A stretch of 64,000 bases of DNA from Cheiracanthium punctorium (GCA_038373885.1 JAWZYV010013015.1:1-64000), one strand, 5' to 3'. Positions 35,517 through 47,030 are shown, counted from the first letter of the stretch. Notes: a model not told the origin generated them from the letters alone. A program made the numbers and translations.

Positions 35517-36040
35517 TACAGAGTGTCCGAAAAAGGTGATAACACGTTTCAATTCTTTATCTATTAGATTAGAGATAGGTGGGCAATGTAAATTGAAACG
35601 ATGTTCAAAATAAGTTAAGAGTAAAGACTACGTTAAGAAAAAAAAGTCCCTCTCGTTAACTATCAAAAGTGACACTTTTTAAACTTGCATACGATCACTA
35701 CAAAAAAAAATTCTCAATAAGTAAAATGTGTCCCTTACACTATAATGAGGTGATACACATAATTTCAGCCTTTCAACAAGAAACGTTTCAGAGGTATCTA
35801 TAAACAAAGATGATCGGGAGCTATGCATGAACTTGAATGTAAACTTCACTATTAGAGTGGGGGAAAAAAATATTATCTTCAGTAATTTCTGTACGATCCC
35901 TGAAATGCGATCATCCGGCGTGATTTTTTCTCTTCGAGAGAAATTGAAAATTGGTTTAAGTCAGTGTATCAGTATCTTCATACCTCTGACACTTTTTTGA
36001 ATATAATTCTCAGATTTTGTACATTTTACTAATTGGGATT
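35517..36040. mobile_element. ACAGRGTGTCC-type element, diverged copy
   Basis: It begins TACAGAGTGTCCGAAAAAGG directly after the previous element. It contains AATAAGTAAAATGTGTCCC (compare AATAATAAAATGTGCCCC near 40174) and ACGATCCCTGAAATGCGATC (compare ACGATTCCTGAAATGCAATC at 39699), so it is a relative of the 39.6-40.7 kb element. The right end is not clear. Confidence 0.5.
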
Positions 36041-36431
36041 TTTTTTTTTTTACAGTGGTCGTATACAGATTAAAAAAGAGTAATTTTTTGAAAAATAGCA
36101 AGAAAGGAATTTTTTCTTAGCGTAGTCATTTTTTTCCCCACCTTATTTTGAACAGTTTTTTCAATTTACATTGACTAATAAATAAAGAATTAAAACACAT
36201 TACCATCTTTTTTGAGAAACCCCGCGTAATCTCTTCAGACGCGACGTAAATCTCACATCGGTTACGGTGACAACGACTACCGTATTTCTGGAACTTTATT
36301 ATATATATGCTCATTCCTGTTTTTATATAAGATTTTAAGTTCATTGTTTTGCTCATATATCATTCCATGGATATATAGAATTTTGTATTTGCCAAGTGGC
36401 TGCTACGTTGATTCGCAAGTTATGCCTTTTA

Positions 36432-36435
<4 letters not shown>

Positions 36436-36515
<80 letters not shown>
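36436..36515. repeat. TA microsatellite, about 40 units
   Basis: A pure TA run of about 80 bases. It directly abuts the 3' end of the Penelope-like element that lies to the right on the minus strand, and probably marks its insertion target. Confidence 0.97.
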
Positions 36516-36516
<1 letters not shown>

Positions 36517-36653
36517 CTAACAAGTAAAACACAAAACATACTACAAATAAGACATATCTCGCATAAAAATATAACAGCTATTAGCAAGAATTAGAAACCA
36601 GATTTTGAAGCCAAATAAAGTGCAAGAATTATTGTAATAATATAATGGAACGG

Positions 36654-36707
36654 AAATTATAACCACTGTCACCATCGTCAGGGGCCACAAACAGTGGATT
36701 ATAATTT
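36654..36707 (-). repeat. Stem-loop in the Penelope-like 3' region
   Basis: AAATTATAACCACTGT (36654-36669) and ACAGTGGATTATAATTT (36691-36707) pair with a single bulge. The 21-base loop reads CCTGACGATGG in the element's sense. It could be an RNA structure used in priming or processing. It does not contain a complete hammerhead core. Confidence 0.55.
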
Positions 36708-37443
36708 ACAGCAAACCAAATAGTAGGGTTTCGGTTGTGTGGCATATCAGAAGAGATATTAACTCCACACATCTGGGCCCTACCCTACTATATAAAGGAA
36801 AGAAGAAATCAAAAAGATAACAAAAATTAGAAATAGGAATTATAATTTTACATACCAGACCTTGAGCACATGGAAATTTCATTTGAACAATTGATATGTG
36901 TTGCCAATGCTAAGAATTGTAAAAAGTGAAAAATGGTGTTGCCACTAAATAAAAGTGTAAAAGTGGAAAGAAGAAAGTATAGGAGTTGCCAAATACTAAA
37001 AGGTAATATTATTAAATTTTAAGAATATCCAGGTATATTAATATAATAAATATATATTGAATAATAATAAATTAAAATGATTGAATAAAATAAATAGTAT
37101 AGCAAAATTAAATATAACATATTGTTTAAAAAATATAATGATTATTATTATTGACAAAGTATGTATAATAAGTTATTGTATGACAGAAGATTAATCTAGT
37201 AAATAAGAAAAAAATAAAAAATAATGTTTAGGACAGAATAATCACAATATAGGAACCCCGTTTTTTTTTTCCCTCCAGATATGTATATGCATACATATAC
37301 ACATCCAAATTGTTTTTAAACATATTACTTTTTTTTTAATGAGAAAAACTTCCTCCGCCCGACCCAACCATCCAATTACAACCTTAAAACCAAAACCCCA
37401 CCCAACCTCCAGTAAATTAACAAAGACATTAGACACATCATTA

Positions 37444-38913
37444 TCAAGAATTGTATATAATAGATTTTAGGAACTTAGTGGGATAGTTGTATTGTCTAGC
37501 TGACAGAAATAGAGATTTAAAATTGGAGACTTTAAAATCATCAGAACATAGAAACTTGATTCTACAGCAGTGATTATAGATGATATTGCGAAATACAGAT
37601 TTATGTAAGCAGGAGGAAAAATGAGTAAAGCTATTTACTTTAAAGCTAAAATCTTTACGCTTATCATATATATTGAAACTAAGGCTATTTCTAGGAGTGA
37701 TGGAGATACTTAGATCTAGAAAACTAACAGAATTGTTAAGCATATCATTTTTAATTAATTCCAGAGCAGATGGATATTTTATGGGGAAGATAATGTTATT
37801 ATTATTAGTAGTGTTTACAAGTAAGATATCATCTATATATCGTTTAAGAATGATGTGTGTATTAGTATATTCTTTTTCATAGTAATATAAGTAAAGATCT
37901 GCAAGGTAACTAGATGCTGAACCACCTTGTGGTATACCATGATTTTGTAGATATATTTTATTGTTATGTAGAATAAAATTATTATAGATAATAAATTTAG
38001 ATAGACAACTGAAATAAGTTACATCAACATGGGAAGGGAGCTGAATATTGTTAACACAAGTTTCAAATAATTCATTAATTACATTGTAAAGGTCGTCAAG
38101 AGGAATATTGTTAAATAGATCTTTAAAATCATAGGTATATAAAGAGGTAATATTACTAATAGTACATATTGTATTGCGTAGATCATAACTATTTCCTATA
38201 GAGATAGAGTAATCATTACGTTTTATATAATACTCATGCATAACAGACAGTATCTTTAATAGAAGTTTACTTGCTACATTGCTATATGTATTACATCCTA
38301 TTGTAACAGTTCGAAACTTTAAAGGCGATTTATGAAATTTAGGGATTAGTACAAAATAAGGATAGTTTAGATTATTATGTTGTGGGTTGAGAAGTTTATA
38401 GAAAGCCAGAATTTTTTTGTTACAAACTACAGTAGACAAATTAGTAGAGGAATAGATACTGTTATTTACAATTGTAGAGGCTAACAAGCTATGTTATAAC
38501 GGTTTACAAATAAAAGCATAGTTATTGGATGATTTATCTACATAAGTAATTATGAAATACTGCTTTATAAAGTCTATTTGAGTATGAAATTGACTATTGA
38601 CAGGAGAACTATATTTTACATATTTAGCAATATTTTGCTTAAAGATTGAAAGTACTTTTACTTTCCAGGTAGTGAAGGCTTCAATAGGAGTGCTGTATTT
38701 TAAGGCAGTATTATATATGTAAAAATCTAAATCATATGTGAATTGTGTTACAATGCCACTAAGAGAGTGTTTTGAAGGAATACGGTGTTTAGAGCCCTTC
38801 TGCATGAGTTTTTTTAACCCAATATCTTTTATGATAGCTAGATCCCCAGTAATGATGTGTCCATAATCCCTATTAATGAAGTTCCTATAGTGATTGTCAT
38901 TGCATATATACAT
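37444..38913 (-). pseudogene. Penelope-like reverse transcriptase with one in-frame stop
   Basis: Two frames, 38913-38494 and 38487-37444, are in the same phase and separated by one TAA (38496-38494). The first part carries YGHIITGDL (residues 17-25) and VDKSSNNYAFICK (125-137), the DKG-type motif before the RT of Penelope-like elements. The second has motif A YDFKDLFNNIP (119-129), motif B GIPQGGSASSYLADL (184-198), motif C RYIDDIL (216-222) and FLDLSI, so all catalytic aspartates (D120, D219, D220) are kept. It ends at TGA followed at once by TAA. RT activity is inferred only. The N-terminal endonuclease is missing. No frameshift is seen, so decay is recent. Some spider Naiads use UGA as selenocysteine, but the break here is TAA. 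Confidence 0.75.
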
Positions 38914-38944
38914 ATATATTCGGCGTAATCCCTTTCACCATGTC

Positions 38945-39532
38945 CTGGGACTCTACCACCATAGTATCGGAAAGCTTTCGCTAGCGAATATATCGAGCCT
39001 TCTCTTCTCATGACGTCACAATCCGAGAAATATCCGATATGCCCTACTACGATCGTATCGTGATAGTTTCACTGTCGTATTGACTATCGGAAATATTGCT
39101 GTTTTTTCCCGACACGTTGGATGAAGGCGAAAACTCGCATTCCGGTACCGGATAGTACAAGATGGATGGGTTTTTATTGTGTGGATCGCGGAGTGTCAAG
39201 TACTTCCACAAAAGGACCCCTCTCCCTAGCATGTTGGGTCTGTCAAAAACAGGCTTCCACTCGTCATGGATGTCTCCGGAGTCTTCGGAAATTCTGAAGA
39301 CAACGCCTTCGTTTAGGAAAAAGGGGGAAAAGCCTAGTGTTTTGATTGGTTGATCGCTCTGAGTGTCGGATAGACGTCTAGCAAGCTCAAAAATACTCGC
39401 TTGTTTTATTCGACACTCATCGTGGTAGCGCCAAAAGGAGAGTCGCGGCTATTTATTCGAAGTATCTGACTATCCGTGAGCGAGAAATATCCGTCACGGA
39501 TATTCTACGACACCATGGTAGTACAGCCCCTG
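38945..39532. mobile_element. TATCGG-rich element with imperfect inverted ends
   Basis: The left end CTGGGACTCTACCACCATAG and right end (in complement) CAGGGGCTGTACTACCATGG are similar over about 25 bases. The interior is rich in TATCGG and CGATA words near both ends (for example 38967, 39027, 39067, 39480), like the cluster at 1311-1467. No target duplication was seen. A hAT-like non-autonomous origin is plausible. Confidence 0.5.
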
Positions 39533-39631
39533 AATAGAAATTCTGGGGCCTCTACACTGAGTAGTTCATTGTATAGATAGCTCTTAGTAGGGTTGTTTTA
39601 ATTTTAAGCACCTTGTATAGACAAAGGTTCC

Positions 39632-40713
39632 ACAGGTTGTCCCAAAATACTAACCTAAGCTTTTTTTTTATTATTCCTTACTGTTTTCGTAATTTATGCA
39701 CGATTCCTGAAATGCAATCATTCGACGTGAGTTTTTCCCTTCCAGAATCATTGAAAAATGGTTAAAGTCAACATATATTTATTTTCATATCTCCATGGAC
39801 TCTTTCTAGGATAAGATGCTCAAATTTTGTTTTACATCAAGGGTCGTGTTTAACATTCAACTAACATTATAGTTTTAACAATATTTCGCACAACATCATG
39901 CAGGAACTGGAAAAGTGAAATATACCGAAGAAATATGAAATTGAAGTATTTCTAAGTATAATTCGAGTCAAATAATGTTTTGAATTCTTCCAAAAATCGA
40001 AACTAAACTCCTTTCAACATCGCAAACAGACATATACAGTAAACTTCTAAGTTTCGAAGTTTCGTAAAAGAATTACAGAATTGTATGGTACCAATTAAAA
40101 TTTCCAGGAAATTAAATCTTGAGAAATAAAACAATTAAATTTTTATACGGCCCCGTACAAAAAAATTCCCAAATAATAAAATGTGCCCCATACACTTATA
40201 TCACACACATAGATGATGGAAAAAATTTGAGCATCTTATCCTAGAAAGAGTCCATGGAGATATGAAAATAAATATATGTTGACTTTAATCATTTTTCAAT
40301 GGTTCTGAAAGGGAAAAAATCACGTCGAATGATTGCATTTCAGGAATCGTGCATAAATTACGAAAGAAAACAATGGTTGCATAAATGCATAATACATTTG
40401 CTATGATTGGTACTTTATAGTCCCTCACCAACTTTGTTTAAATATATCTATGAGCATTTTTATGATGAAAGACAGAAACATTGTATATCAACTAATTAAT
40501 GTATGGGGCAAATTGTACTCATTCGAAATTTTTTGCACGGGGACTGTATAAAAACTTAATTTTTTTATTTATTAAGATTTATTTTCCTGAAAATTTTAAA
40601 CGATGGCATAAAATTTTGTACCTTTTTTACGTGATTTTGTAATTCATTGTAAATGTCTATGATCAATATTTAAAGAATAAAAGATTAGGCCAATGCTTTG
40701 GGGGGCACCCTGT
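39632..40713. mobile_element. Inverted-repeat element with ACAGGKTG tips
   Basis: Inner arms 39684-39827 and 40222-40365 are 144-base complements (TTATGCACGATTCCTGAAAT, GATTGCATTTCAGGAATCGT in the other arm; GGACTCTTTCTAGGATAAG). The outer tips read ACAGGTTGTCCC on the left and ACAGGGTGCCCC on the right (complement), followed by TA. The loop contains the first copy of a 182-base segment repeated at 41209. No transposase frame is present. Confidence 0.7.
39822..40003 (+). repeat. 182-bp direct repeat, copy A
   Basis: It is nearly identical to 41209-41389. Both begin AAATTTTGTTTTACATCAAG and end CTTCCAAAAATCGAAA, with about ten differences. Copy A lies in the loop of the inverted-repeat element; copy B lies about 500 bases beyond its right tip. 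Confidence 0.88.
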
Positions 40714-41208
40714 ATATATAAATTATTACTCAAATAATCGATAAATATCAGAATTATCGTGCAAAAGTTCAAATCATGCAAATAACAAAAATAAAAATAC
40801 CTCAATGCATTTTTACCTATTGTGCTTTCAGCTTTCCTGATTTCAGGAAGTGAAATCTAATACATTCTATTTCCGCAAGACTACTCTCTTGAAGACGACA
40901 TGCTGGGTATAAGGAGTTCGGGATGTGGGCAAGTCCATCCGCAGAGTGCTACTATCTCTGTCACACAACAGGAATTCGTGCTTCATTTTAAGATAACGCG
41001 TCAGCAAGCTGTCTCATGCATATTTCCACTTGGTAAAAACGGCTACTATTCAAATAAACGGTGATACTAATGGGACTGAAAAAAGTAATTCCCTGCGAAA
41101 TTTCAAAAAAATTTTTACGGGTCAAAGTTCATCCAGTAGCGAATTCTTTTCTCTTCATGACCTGAAGAATTTTCAGATTTATTTGCCCAAAGGAGAGCAA
41201 TTTTTCGA

Positions 41209-41389
41209 AAATTTTGTTTTACATCAAGGGTCGTGTTTAACATTCAACTAACATTATAGTTTTAAAAATATTTCGCGCAACATCATGTAGGAACTGGAAA
41301 ATCGAAATATATCGAAGAAATATGAAATTGAAGTATTTCGAAGTATAATTCGAGTCAAATAATGTTTTGAATTCTTCCAAAAATCGAAA
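41209..41389 (+). repeat. 182-bp direct repeat, copy B
   Basis: Counterpart of 39822-40003. Because it lies outside the ACAGG-bounded element, the segment may be part of a larger unit, or a second, truncated copy of the same family may be present. Confidence 0.88.
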
Positions 41390-42902
41390 TTTGGTTGGCG
41401 TGTTAAAATGTTGCACTATGAGAGTGGATATAAAGAAAAATGTTAATATTATATTTGTTGCGGACACGCTTTTTGATTTTGTTCGAGGTTCCCAGTTCCA
41501 TTTCAGCTCCAGCCACACGTTTACTTCATTAGTGACCCAGACAAGCGGATATTCTTAAATAGGTGTCGTAACCAATCGGCTCGCAACAACGAAGACAGAT
41601 GACGCTGGAAACATAACCACTTTGCACAAGTCAAAGTCCACAACATGGGGCAGGCAAAATCCTACGACATACGGTACTCAATAGCTTACAATATGTAGCA
41701 CATAATTCATCAACCTACAGCTAACTCTCAGAGAAGTGGTATTTCAAACATGGGACCGCCGCTTCGACGATGCTACTCTTCAGCATTTGAAAGCCTTGCA
41801 AATGGGTACCGCCACTGGGTGTTACTGGTCAGTATAAGACTTCTGCCAATTCAAGAGCATTTACTTTAGATTTTAACTAATCAAGTCATTTTTTAAGTAA
41901 GAAGTTTGTGGCCGAACGTCCCCGCAGTGGCTTATTTTGTCCCGTCCCCCCCCCCCCGGGATGAAAGTTCGATTCCAAAACCAAAAAACGTCCAGATTTC
42001 ACTAAAAGAAGTGAAAATTAAGCAAGTAGAGATGTATTTGATAATTTATTGAAATTACTTTTCAATGCAATTACTTTACAATGCAATTACAGTTACAGTA
42101 TTAAAAAGAGCTTAAGATTGCAAAGACAGATACAAAAATATAAAACAAGGAAAAAGTTTACAAATTTGCATCCTTCCTGAAGAATTTTTTAACGAAATCT
42201 TTATTTGAGTAAATAGCTAGTTCCGGTTTGCAGTAACAACGTTCTTTCTTTCATAAAAAATTCGACAACTGCCTGCCGTAGGTCGTAGTGTGCCGTTCCA
42301 ATACCATTTAATACCAAGAACATTTTGGAACTCATCGTCTCATCAGATGTGGATGCTCTATGACTGTAGCTGGTTATAATGAGAAATTACTTTCTCAACA
42401 GTCATCAAGTGAGGCGATAGATTTTTATAAGAAATTTGATCCGGTGGTGCAAGATCTCTTATCTGGAATCTAATATCTAAAATCTACAATTTTACCTGAG
42501 ATTATTTAGCATGCAACATTACGATAAGAGTTAAAAACTAAAAAATACAATAAAAATGTTGCAATTACCCAAATAACTTTAAATATTCTAAAAACTGTAT
42601 TGTGGACTTACGTTACCAGTTTAACTATCTTAAATTTTATTTAAAACTGATTTCGGAAAATTAGTCTTTTTTCTTATCTTCTTTTTGCTACACTTTGTGG
42701 ATTAATAGAGTGAAATACGAAAAAGTTAGAAACATTAAATAAAAAAGAACAAACTGCTGCTCGGCCCTTGCTGTTTAGGTTGGCCCATCGCTGTAAATTG
42801 ATGACATATTATTGAAAGTAATACACAAAAATGAATTACATTAAGAAAAAACGGAATTCGTTCCTGTTTTGTGTTTTATTGAACAAAATTTCACAAAATA
42901 CG
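41390..42902. other. Stretch without recognisable gene
   Basis: A C run at 41947-41959 is followed by GGGATGAAAGTTCGATTCC, which may be a decayed tRNA-like or hAT-end fragment. The rest is AT-rich with short chance frames only. Confidence 0.4.
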
Positions 42903-43244
42903 CAGGGTGCGAATTGACGGGGGGGGGATGCCGGGGATCGCCCCCGCCTGAAGACTGTAATATCCCAGGCTAGAGAAATATTAATTGATTCCTGCCAGGA
43001 ATACTATTTATCCCCTCCTGAAAAAATATTAAACTGGTGAGTGAAAATTTTGAGATTCAGATTGGGAAGTCAAGAAGTCAAAATGAAGGTGGTATGTTAT
43101 CGTTTGTTACTATACTCTAAGGCGACTGCCTTAAAATCTCGTCTCTTTTCTAAGATAAAAACCCTCAAGGTGGCTTCCAATCATAAGCATAAGGTTTTCA
43201 AAATTATTGAGGGGGCCGGTCCCCTCAACCACTTATATTCACGT

Positions 43245-43418
43245 CAGTGGCGTAGCCAAAGGGGGAGGGGGTTAGGTGGTCATAACCCTCCCCCCATAAG
43301 GAATTTTTTGCTATACAAAATGTATATTCTTCACTCCCTTATCATACACCCGTATACATATATGTGAGTTGCAGAAGTCATAACCCCCCCCCATGAAAAA
43401 TTTATGGCTACGCCACTG
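43245..43418. mobile_element. 174-bp hAT MITE nested in the larger hAT element
   Basis: Tips CAGTGGCGTAGCCAAAGGG and (complement) CAGTGGCGTAGCCATAAAT. The 8-bp target duplication ATTCACGT occurs at 43237-43244 and 43419-43426 without mismatch. The interior contains two copies of CATAACCC with C runs. The intact duplication indicates a young insertion. Confidence 0.95.
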
Positions 43419-43440
43419 ATTCACGTACATATAACTTACT

Positions 43441-43620
43441 CATAGTTGCCAACTACTACGGAATATAATTAACCACTTTTTCTACATGATTTTTCGGCTT
43501 AAAATATAGCAAAATTTTTGTGATGCGCGAACGAGCCGGTTACTATTTTGAAAAAAATAATTAAAAAATACCTGTTTACAAAAAGTGGTTAGTTATATTC
43601 CGTAGTAGTTGGCAGCTATG
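43441..43620. mobile_element. 180-bp hairpin MITE with 7-bp duplication ACTTACT
   Basis: The left arm starts CATAGTTGCCAACTACTACG and the right arm (complement) CATAGCTGCCAACTACTACG. They stay complementary for about 42 bases, to AACCACTTTTT. ACTTACT flanks both sides (43434-43440 and 43621-43627). The superfamily is not certain: 7 bp is unusual, and an 8-bp hAT duplication with one base ambiguous is possible. Confidence 0.88.
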
Positions 43621-44346
43621 ACTTACTATATATAAGTGTAAATTATTGGAGGCACTCGATCTCTATGAGTCCATAGAATTCTATACCAATGTAAGGTAAG
43701 TATCCATGTTAGTATCTTCCTACCATGTTATAAGTTAAAAATAGAAGCAAAGTAAAAAATCCAAAGGAGGAAAAAAAAAATATTCGATGAGATAGTGCAT
43801 TTTAGACACATCTGAACTTTTCTCCATTTCATACTTTACATTGTATAAACTGATTTTAATTAGCCAGAGCCTGGCGAGGGCAGCTTAACATTTTGTGTTA
43901 CAGGGCGTCACAATGAATACTAAATCATGATTGAAATCAAAAGAAGAAAATTTTTAAAAGTACAAGTAAAGGTTTTTTTTAAACGTTTGTAAATGGTGTG
44001 AATACTTTTTTTTATGTTAGTATAAATTAGTTTTCTGTATTTAGTGATAAATTATTGGGTGGGCTCAGCCCCTATTCACAATTTATTGGGGGGGCTCGAG
44101 CCCCATGGGCCCATATAACTCTACGCCTATGCTTCCAATATAGGTACATTGTATGTAGCTTGTGTATCTGTGATTCCATAGAACAAACTTCTATGACTTT
44201 GTTTGAATATAAGTCAGTTCCCACACGTGTCGGCGACTGCTTTTGTCAAGTAATATCATGTGAGGGAAGCATTTGCACCTTCCCTCCTTCTTCTTTTCAA
44301 GTGTCCCCCCCTGGAGAAAATGTTCAGTTCGCACCCTGAAAATACG

Positions 44347-46189
44347 TCTCAGAAAACTCCATTTAACGGAATACCTTCGGAATCACCTTTCCGGCAAACA
44401 AAATAGTTCGTCGTCGTATTGGCACATTTCAAATTTACTTATCTCTAATGCCTAAAACTGCTATTCAACGGAAGCACTTCTAAACAGATGAGGCGAAGTG
44501 CTTATTTCTTCATCCGAAAAGACCTTTTTCTTTGACCGGGCAGCCCATTTAGTTGACTGGTGAAAAATTGCTCTTGGTGACAGCGAACTTTTCATGACAT
44601 TACAAAACTAAAAGTGAGACAAATATGTATTTTGTAATCAGTGGCTTCTATTTTACGAAAAAAAAAAAAAAAAAAAAAAAACAGTTCTTGAGCACCAGTT
44701 ATTAAGTGACCAGAAAGTGAAAGGGAAACTTGCAATCTTCATAGTAAGCATTGAAAATGTGCTATGTGGTTCATGTTTGAAAAGAAATCAAAACAAAAAT
44801 TTAATTTCATAACATATTTGGCTCTAGCGAGATTCGATGCGGTGTTTTGTGCGCACACGGTTGTCCCACCATGATTGTGTGATTTCTTTTCTTCTGATTT
44901 AGGTGTTAAGAATGCTGCATCAGATTTCGAAGCAACACGACATCAATAACGTAAAATCTGGTTAAATGAAGAGGAAATAAATAATACTAAAAACTTCATG
45001 ACCAGCATAATTCTGACTTCTCCAGAAAACCCATTCGCATTGCACGAAAATTGCGAAAGCTGAACGCTTTGACTACGCCCAAAATATCTCATCATCAACG
45101 CCAACGAAATCCATCCCTAAAAAGACCAGCTATATGAAGAAGTTGCCCGTTCGAAAAATCTCAGAAAAATGTATCTTCGGATGATGAGGAGGACTTCTGC
45201 CTCATCTTTTGAAGTGACGCCTTGGAGGTTGAACTGTAACTTAGTGCATTCATTGAATACAAAAGAGAAATGAATCTGAAGTCATCGCCAGTATAACGAG
45301 AATGACGAGCTATTTTGTTAGCCGGAAAAGCGATTCCGAATAATGGAATCCAGCTTTCTGAAATATTTTATGCGAAAATTTGGAGTAGCTATTCGGACCG
45401 ACGACGATGCCATTAGGCCACAAGCTATTTGACCCCGTTCTATCGTGTATATATTGAAATTTTTGAACTAATAATGCTCTAATGATGCATTGAAATTGCA
45501 TATGTAGAAATAAAAGAAAGCAAATTTGATCTGAAGCATCAATTTCAAAAATTTACATTAAAGCTTTTTCATTTTAACTTTTAAATTCAGCTTAAAGTTT
45601 TGCCTTTATCTTGTTTACGAACGTTTCAGCGTTTCTTGGTTTATGATTAAAAGGTGTTTTATCGTTTTTCTCTGAATCATGCTTTTAATTTTTGTCTTTC
45701 ACACAAAATATTGTAAATAATAGAGAAACGAAACGACGGTCCAAAAATAGCGTGTGGATTAACGGCACCGTCGGTCCGGATAGCAACGGTTCTTCGCCAA
45801 ACATTTCCAGCGATGTGATTAGATTACGAAATTGTTCTTTAAGCAGAAGTTACGGGTTAAGAAGAGTGGCCAACTCTGACGACTTTCCTTTACTTTTGTT
45901 CATAATTTATTATTATTATTTCTAAAAAGCGGCATTTGTTGTTTATCGTATTATTTTTTAAACATAATCATAAACATTATACACAGGTAATTATAATTGA
46001 ACTTCCACTATGAACAACATTCTGCAGCTGAAATGGATGAGTAGATTGCCACCAATTCTGGCATATGGAGTGTACACGAGATATGCTTAAGGAAGTTTTT
46101 AAAAAGTTTAGTTCCCAAAATGTCCACTAGATGTCAAGACAAGTACGGACATTCAGCTGATGAAATGACTCAGCTTAGTTTATAAATGG
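44347..46189. other. Stretch with interspersed-repeat remnants, no gene confirmed
   Basis: A poly-A run lies at 44660-44682. The blocks around 45180-45350 and 45760-45900 resemble 20430-20640 and 20930-21000, suggesting two decayed copies of one element. Frames here (45310-45501, 45692-45925) carry no recognised domain. Confidence 0.4.
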
Positions 46190-46405
46190 ACCGACCAGCT
46201 TGTATGGTGGATAAAGCACCGTACTACGGTTTCGGGTTCAACTCCCGGCGGTCGAGGTTCGATCCCCGACTGGGCGTGGATGTCATTGTGTCCTTCCCTT
46301 CATAAGGGCAACGTTGGTAAACCTACTAGGTGCCCCATAATAAAGTGTCCAACAACTCCGACCTTCGTAGTGGCCGATGCCTCCGAGGCATTGTTAAGGC
46401 CCCTC
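46190..46405 (+). repeat. tRNA-derived SINE, copy 2
   Basis: The box-A-like GTATGGTGGATAAAGC and box B GGTTCGATCCCCGAC head is followed by TGTGTCCTTCCCTTCATAAGG, ACCTACTAGGTGCCCCATAAT and CGTAGTGGCCGATGCC, matching the body of the SINE at 18184-18410. A second T-loop-like block (GGGTTCAACTCCCGG) lies just before box B, so the head may be a duplicated tRNA 3' half. Confidence 0.72.
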
Positions 46406-46620
46406 CTCAGACAGAAAATTTTCCGAGTCGCGTTTTGAGGAACAATTTCCTACCCCCCTCACAAAAGCTCCTATCGCGAAATGCGATAGCTCGCGTGTCC
46501 GTTACTGATGGGAAATTTATGACCCGTTGGCGGGTTGGGAGATTTTGACCTGTGACCTCCGTCTACATGCCCCCGCTGCCTGAGCAAAATTTATTTTCAG
46601 TTGAGTGTATTCGTTCGAAC

Positions 46621-47030
46621 CATAGGCGCAACCACGGAGGGGGCTATGGGGGCTGAAGCCCCCCTAAAGGTAGAAAGTTAGAAGTGAAAAGCGTTAAAAA
46701 ATGAAAACTGTAGCTAATGAATTAATTTTTTTTAGTTCTTTCTTTCCTTTTTAACTGTCCTCAAATTATTTCTAACCAATAAAGTTTTTAAATAAATGCT
46801 CACAGTTAGTTGAAACACTCTTACACACGGTTACAACGTTGCTCAAAAGATCAGATAATTATTTATGACTCTATAATGAGTTACATTGCTTATGTTCTAT
46901 GGGACAGTCAAGTAATACCGAATATTTTGACGTTATAAGATAGTTGTAACTAACCGAGATCACTATGACTGAGTTCAGCAATATTATGTAGCCCAGACCC
47001 CCCTAAACTAAAATCCTGGGAGCGCCACTG
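46621..47030. mobile_element. 410-bp hAT element with 8-bp duplication GTTCGAAC
   Basis: The left tip CATAGGCGCAACCACGG and right tip (complement) CAGTGGCGCTCCCAGG are hAT-like. GTTCGAAC is found at 46613-46620 and 47031-47038. Just inside the left tip is a self-complementary GGGGGCT..AGCCCCC block. No transposase frame is present. The target 8-mer is itself a palindrome. Confidence 0.88.

Larger units (their letters stand above)
36516..38920 (-). mobile_element. Penelope-like (probable Naiad) retroelement, 5'-truncated
   Basis: The minus strand carries a Penelope-like reverse transcriptase (37444-38913) followed by about 930 bases of 3' non-coding sequence that ends at the TA microsatellite. 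The first 45-60 bases inside that junction (AACTAACAAGTAAAACACAA on the plus strand) recur at 49561, again touching a microsatellite, which defines the true 3' end. On the 5' side the frame stops being open within 25 bases of 38913 at a short ATATATACATATATAT tract, with no GIY-YIG endonuclease coding, so the copy is 5'-truncated. Naiads are known from spiders and favour microsatellites. The assignment rests on the RT motifs and this context. Confidence 0.65.
42903..44338. mobile_element. hAT element with exact 8-bp target duplication, hosting nested MITEs
   Basis: Tips CAGGGTGCGAATTGAC and (complement of the right end) CAGGGTGCGAACTGAAC. The 8-mer AAAATACG is present immediately outside both ends (42895-42902 and 44339-44346), the hallmark of hAT insertion. 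The 1436-bp span has no hAT transposase frame and includes two complete younger insertions at 43245-43418 and 43441-43620. G and C runs lie just inside both tips. Confidence 0.9.

Noticed and set aside
36654..36707. Hammerhead ribozyme in the Penelope-like 3' region
   Set aside because: CTGACGA is present in the loop, but the second core block and stem II do not follow.
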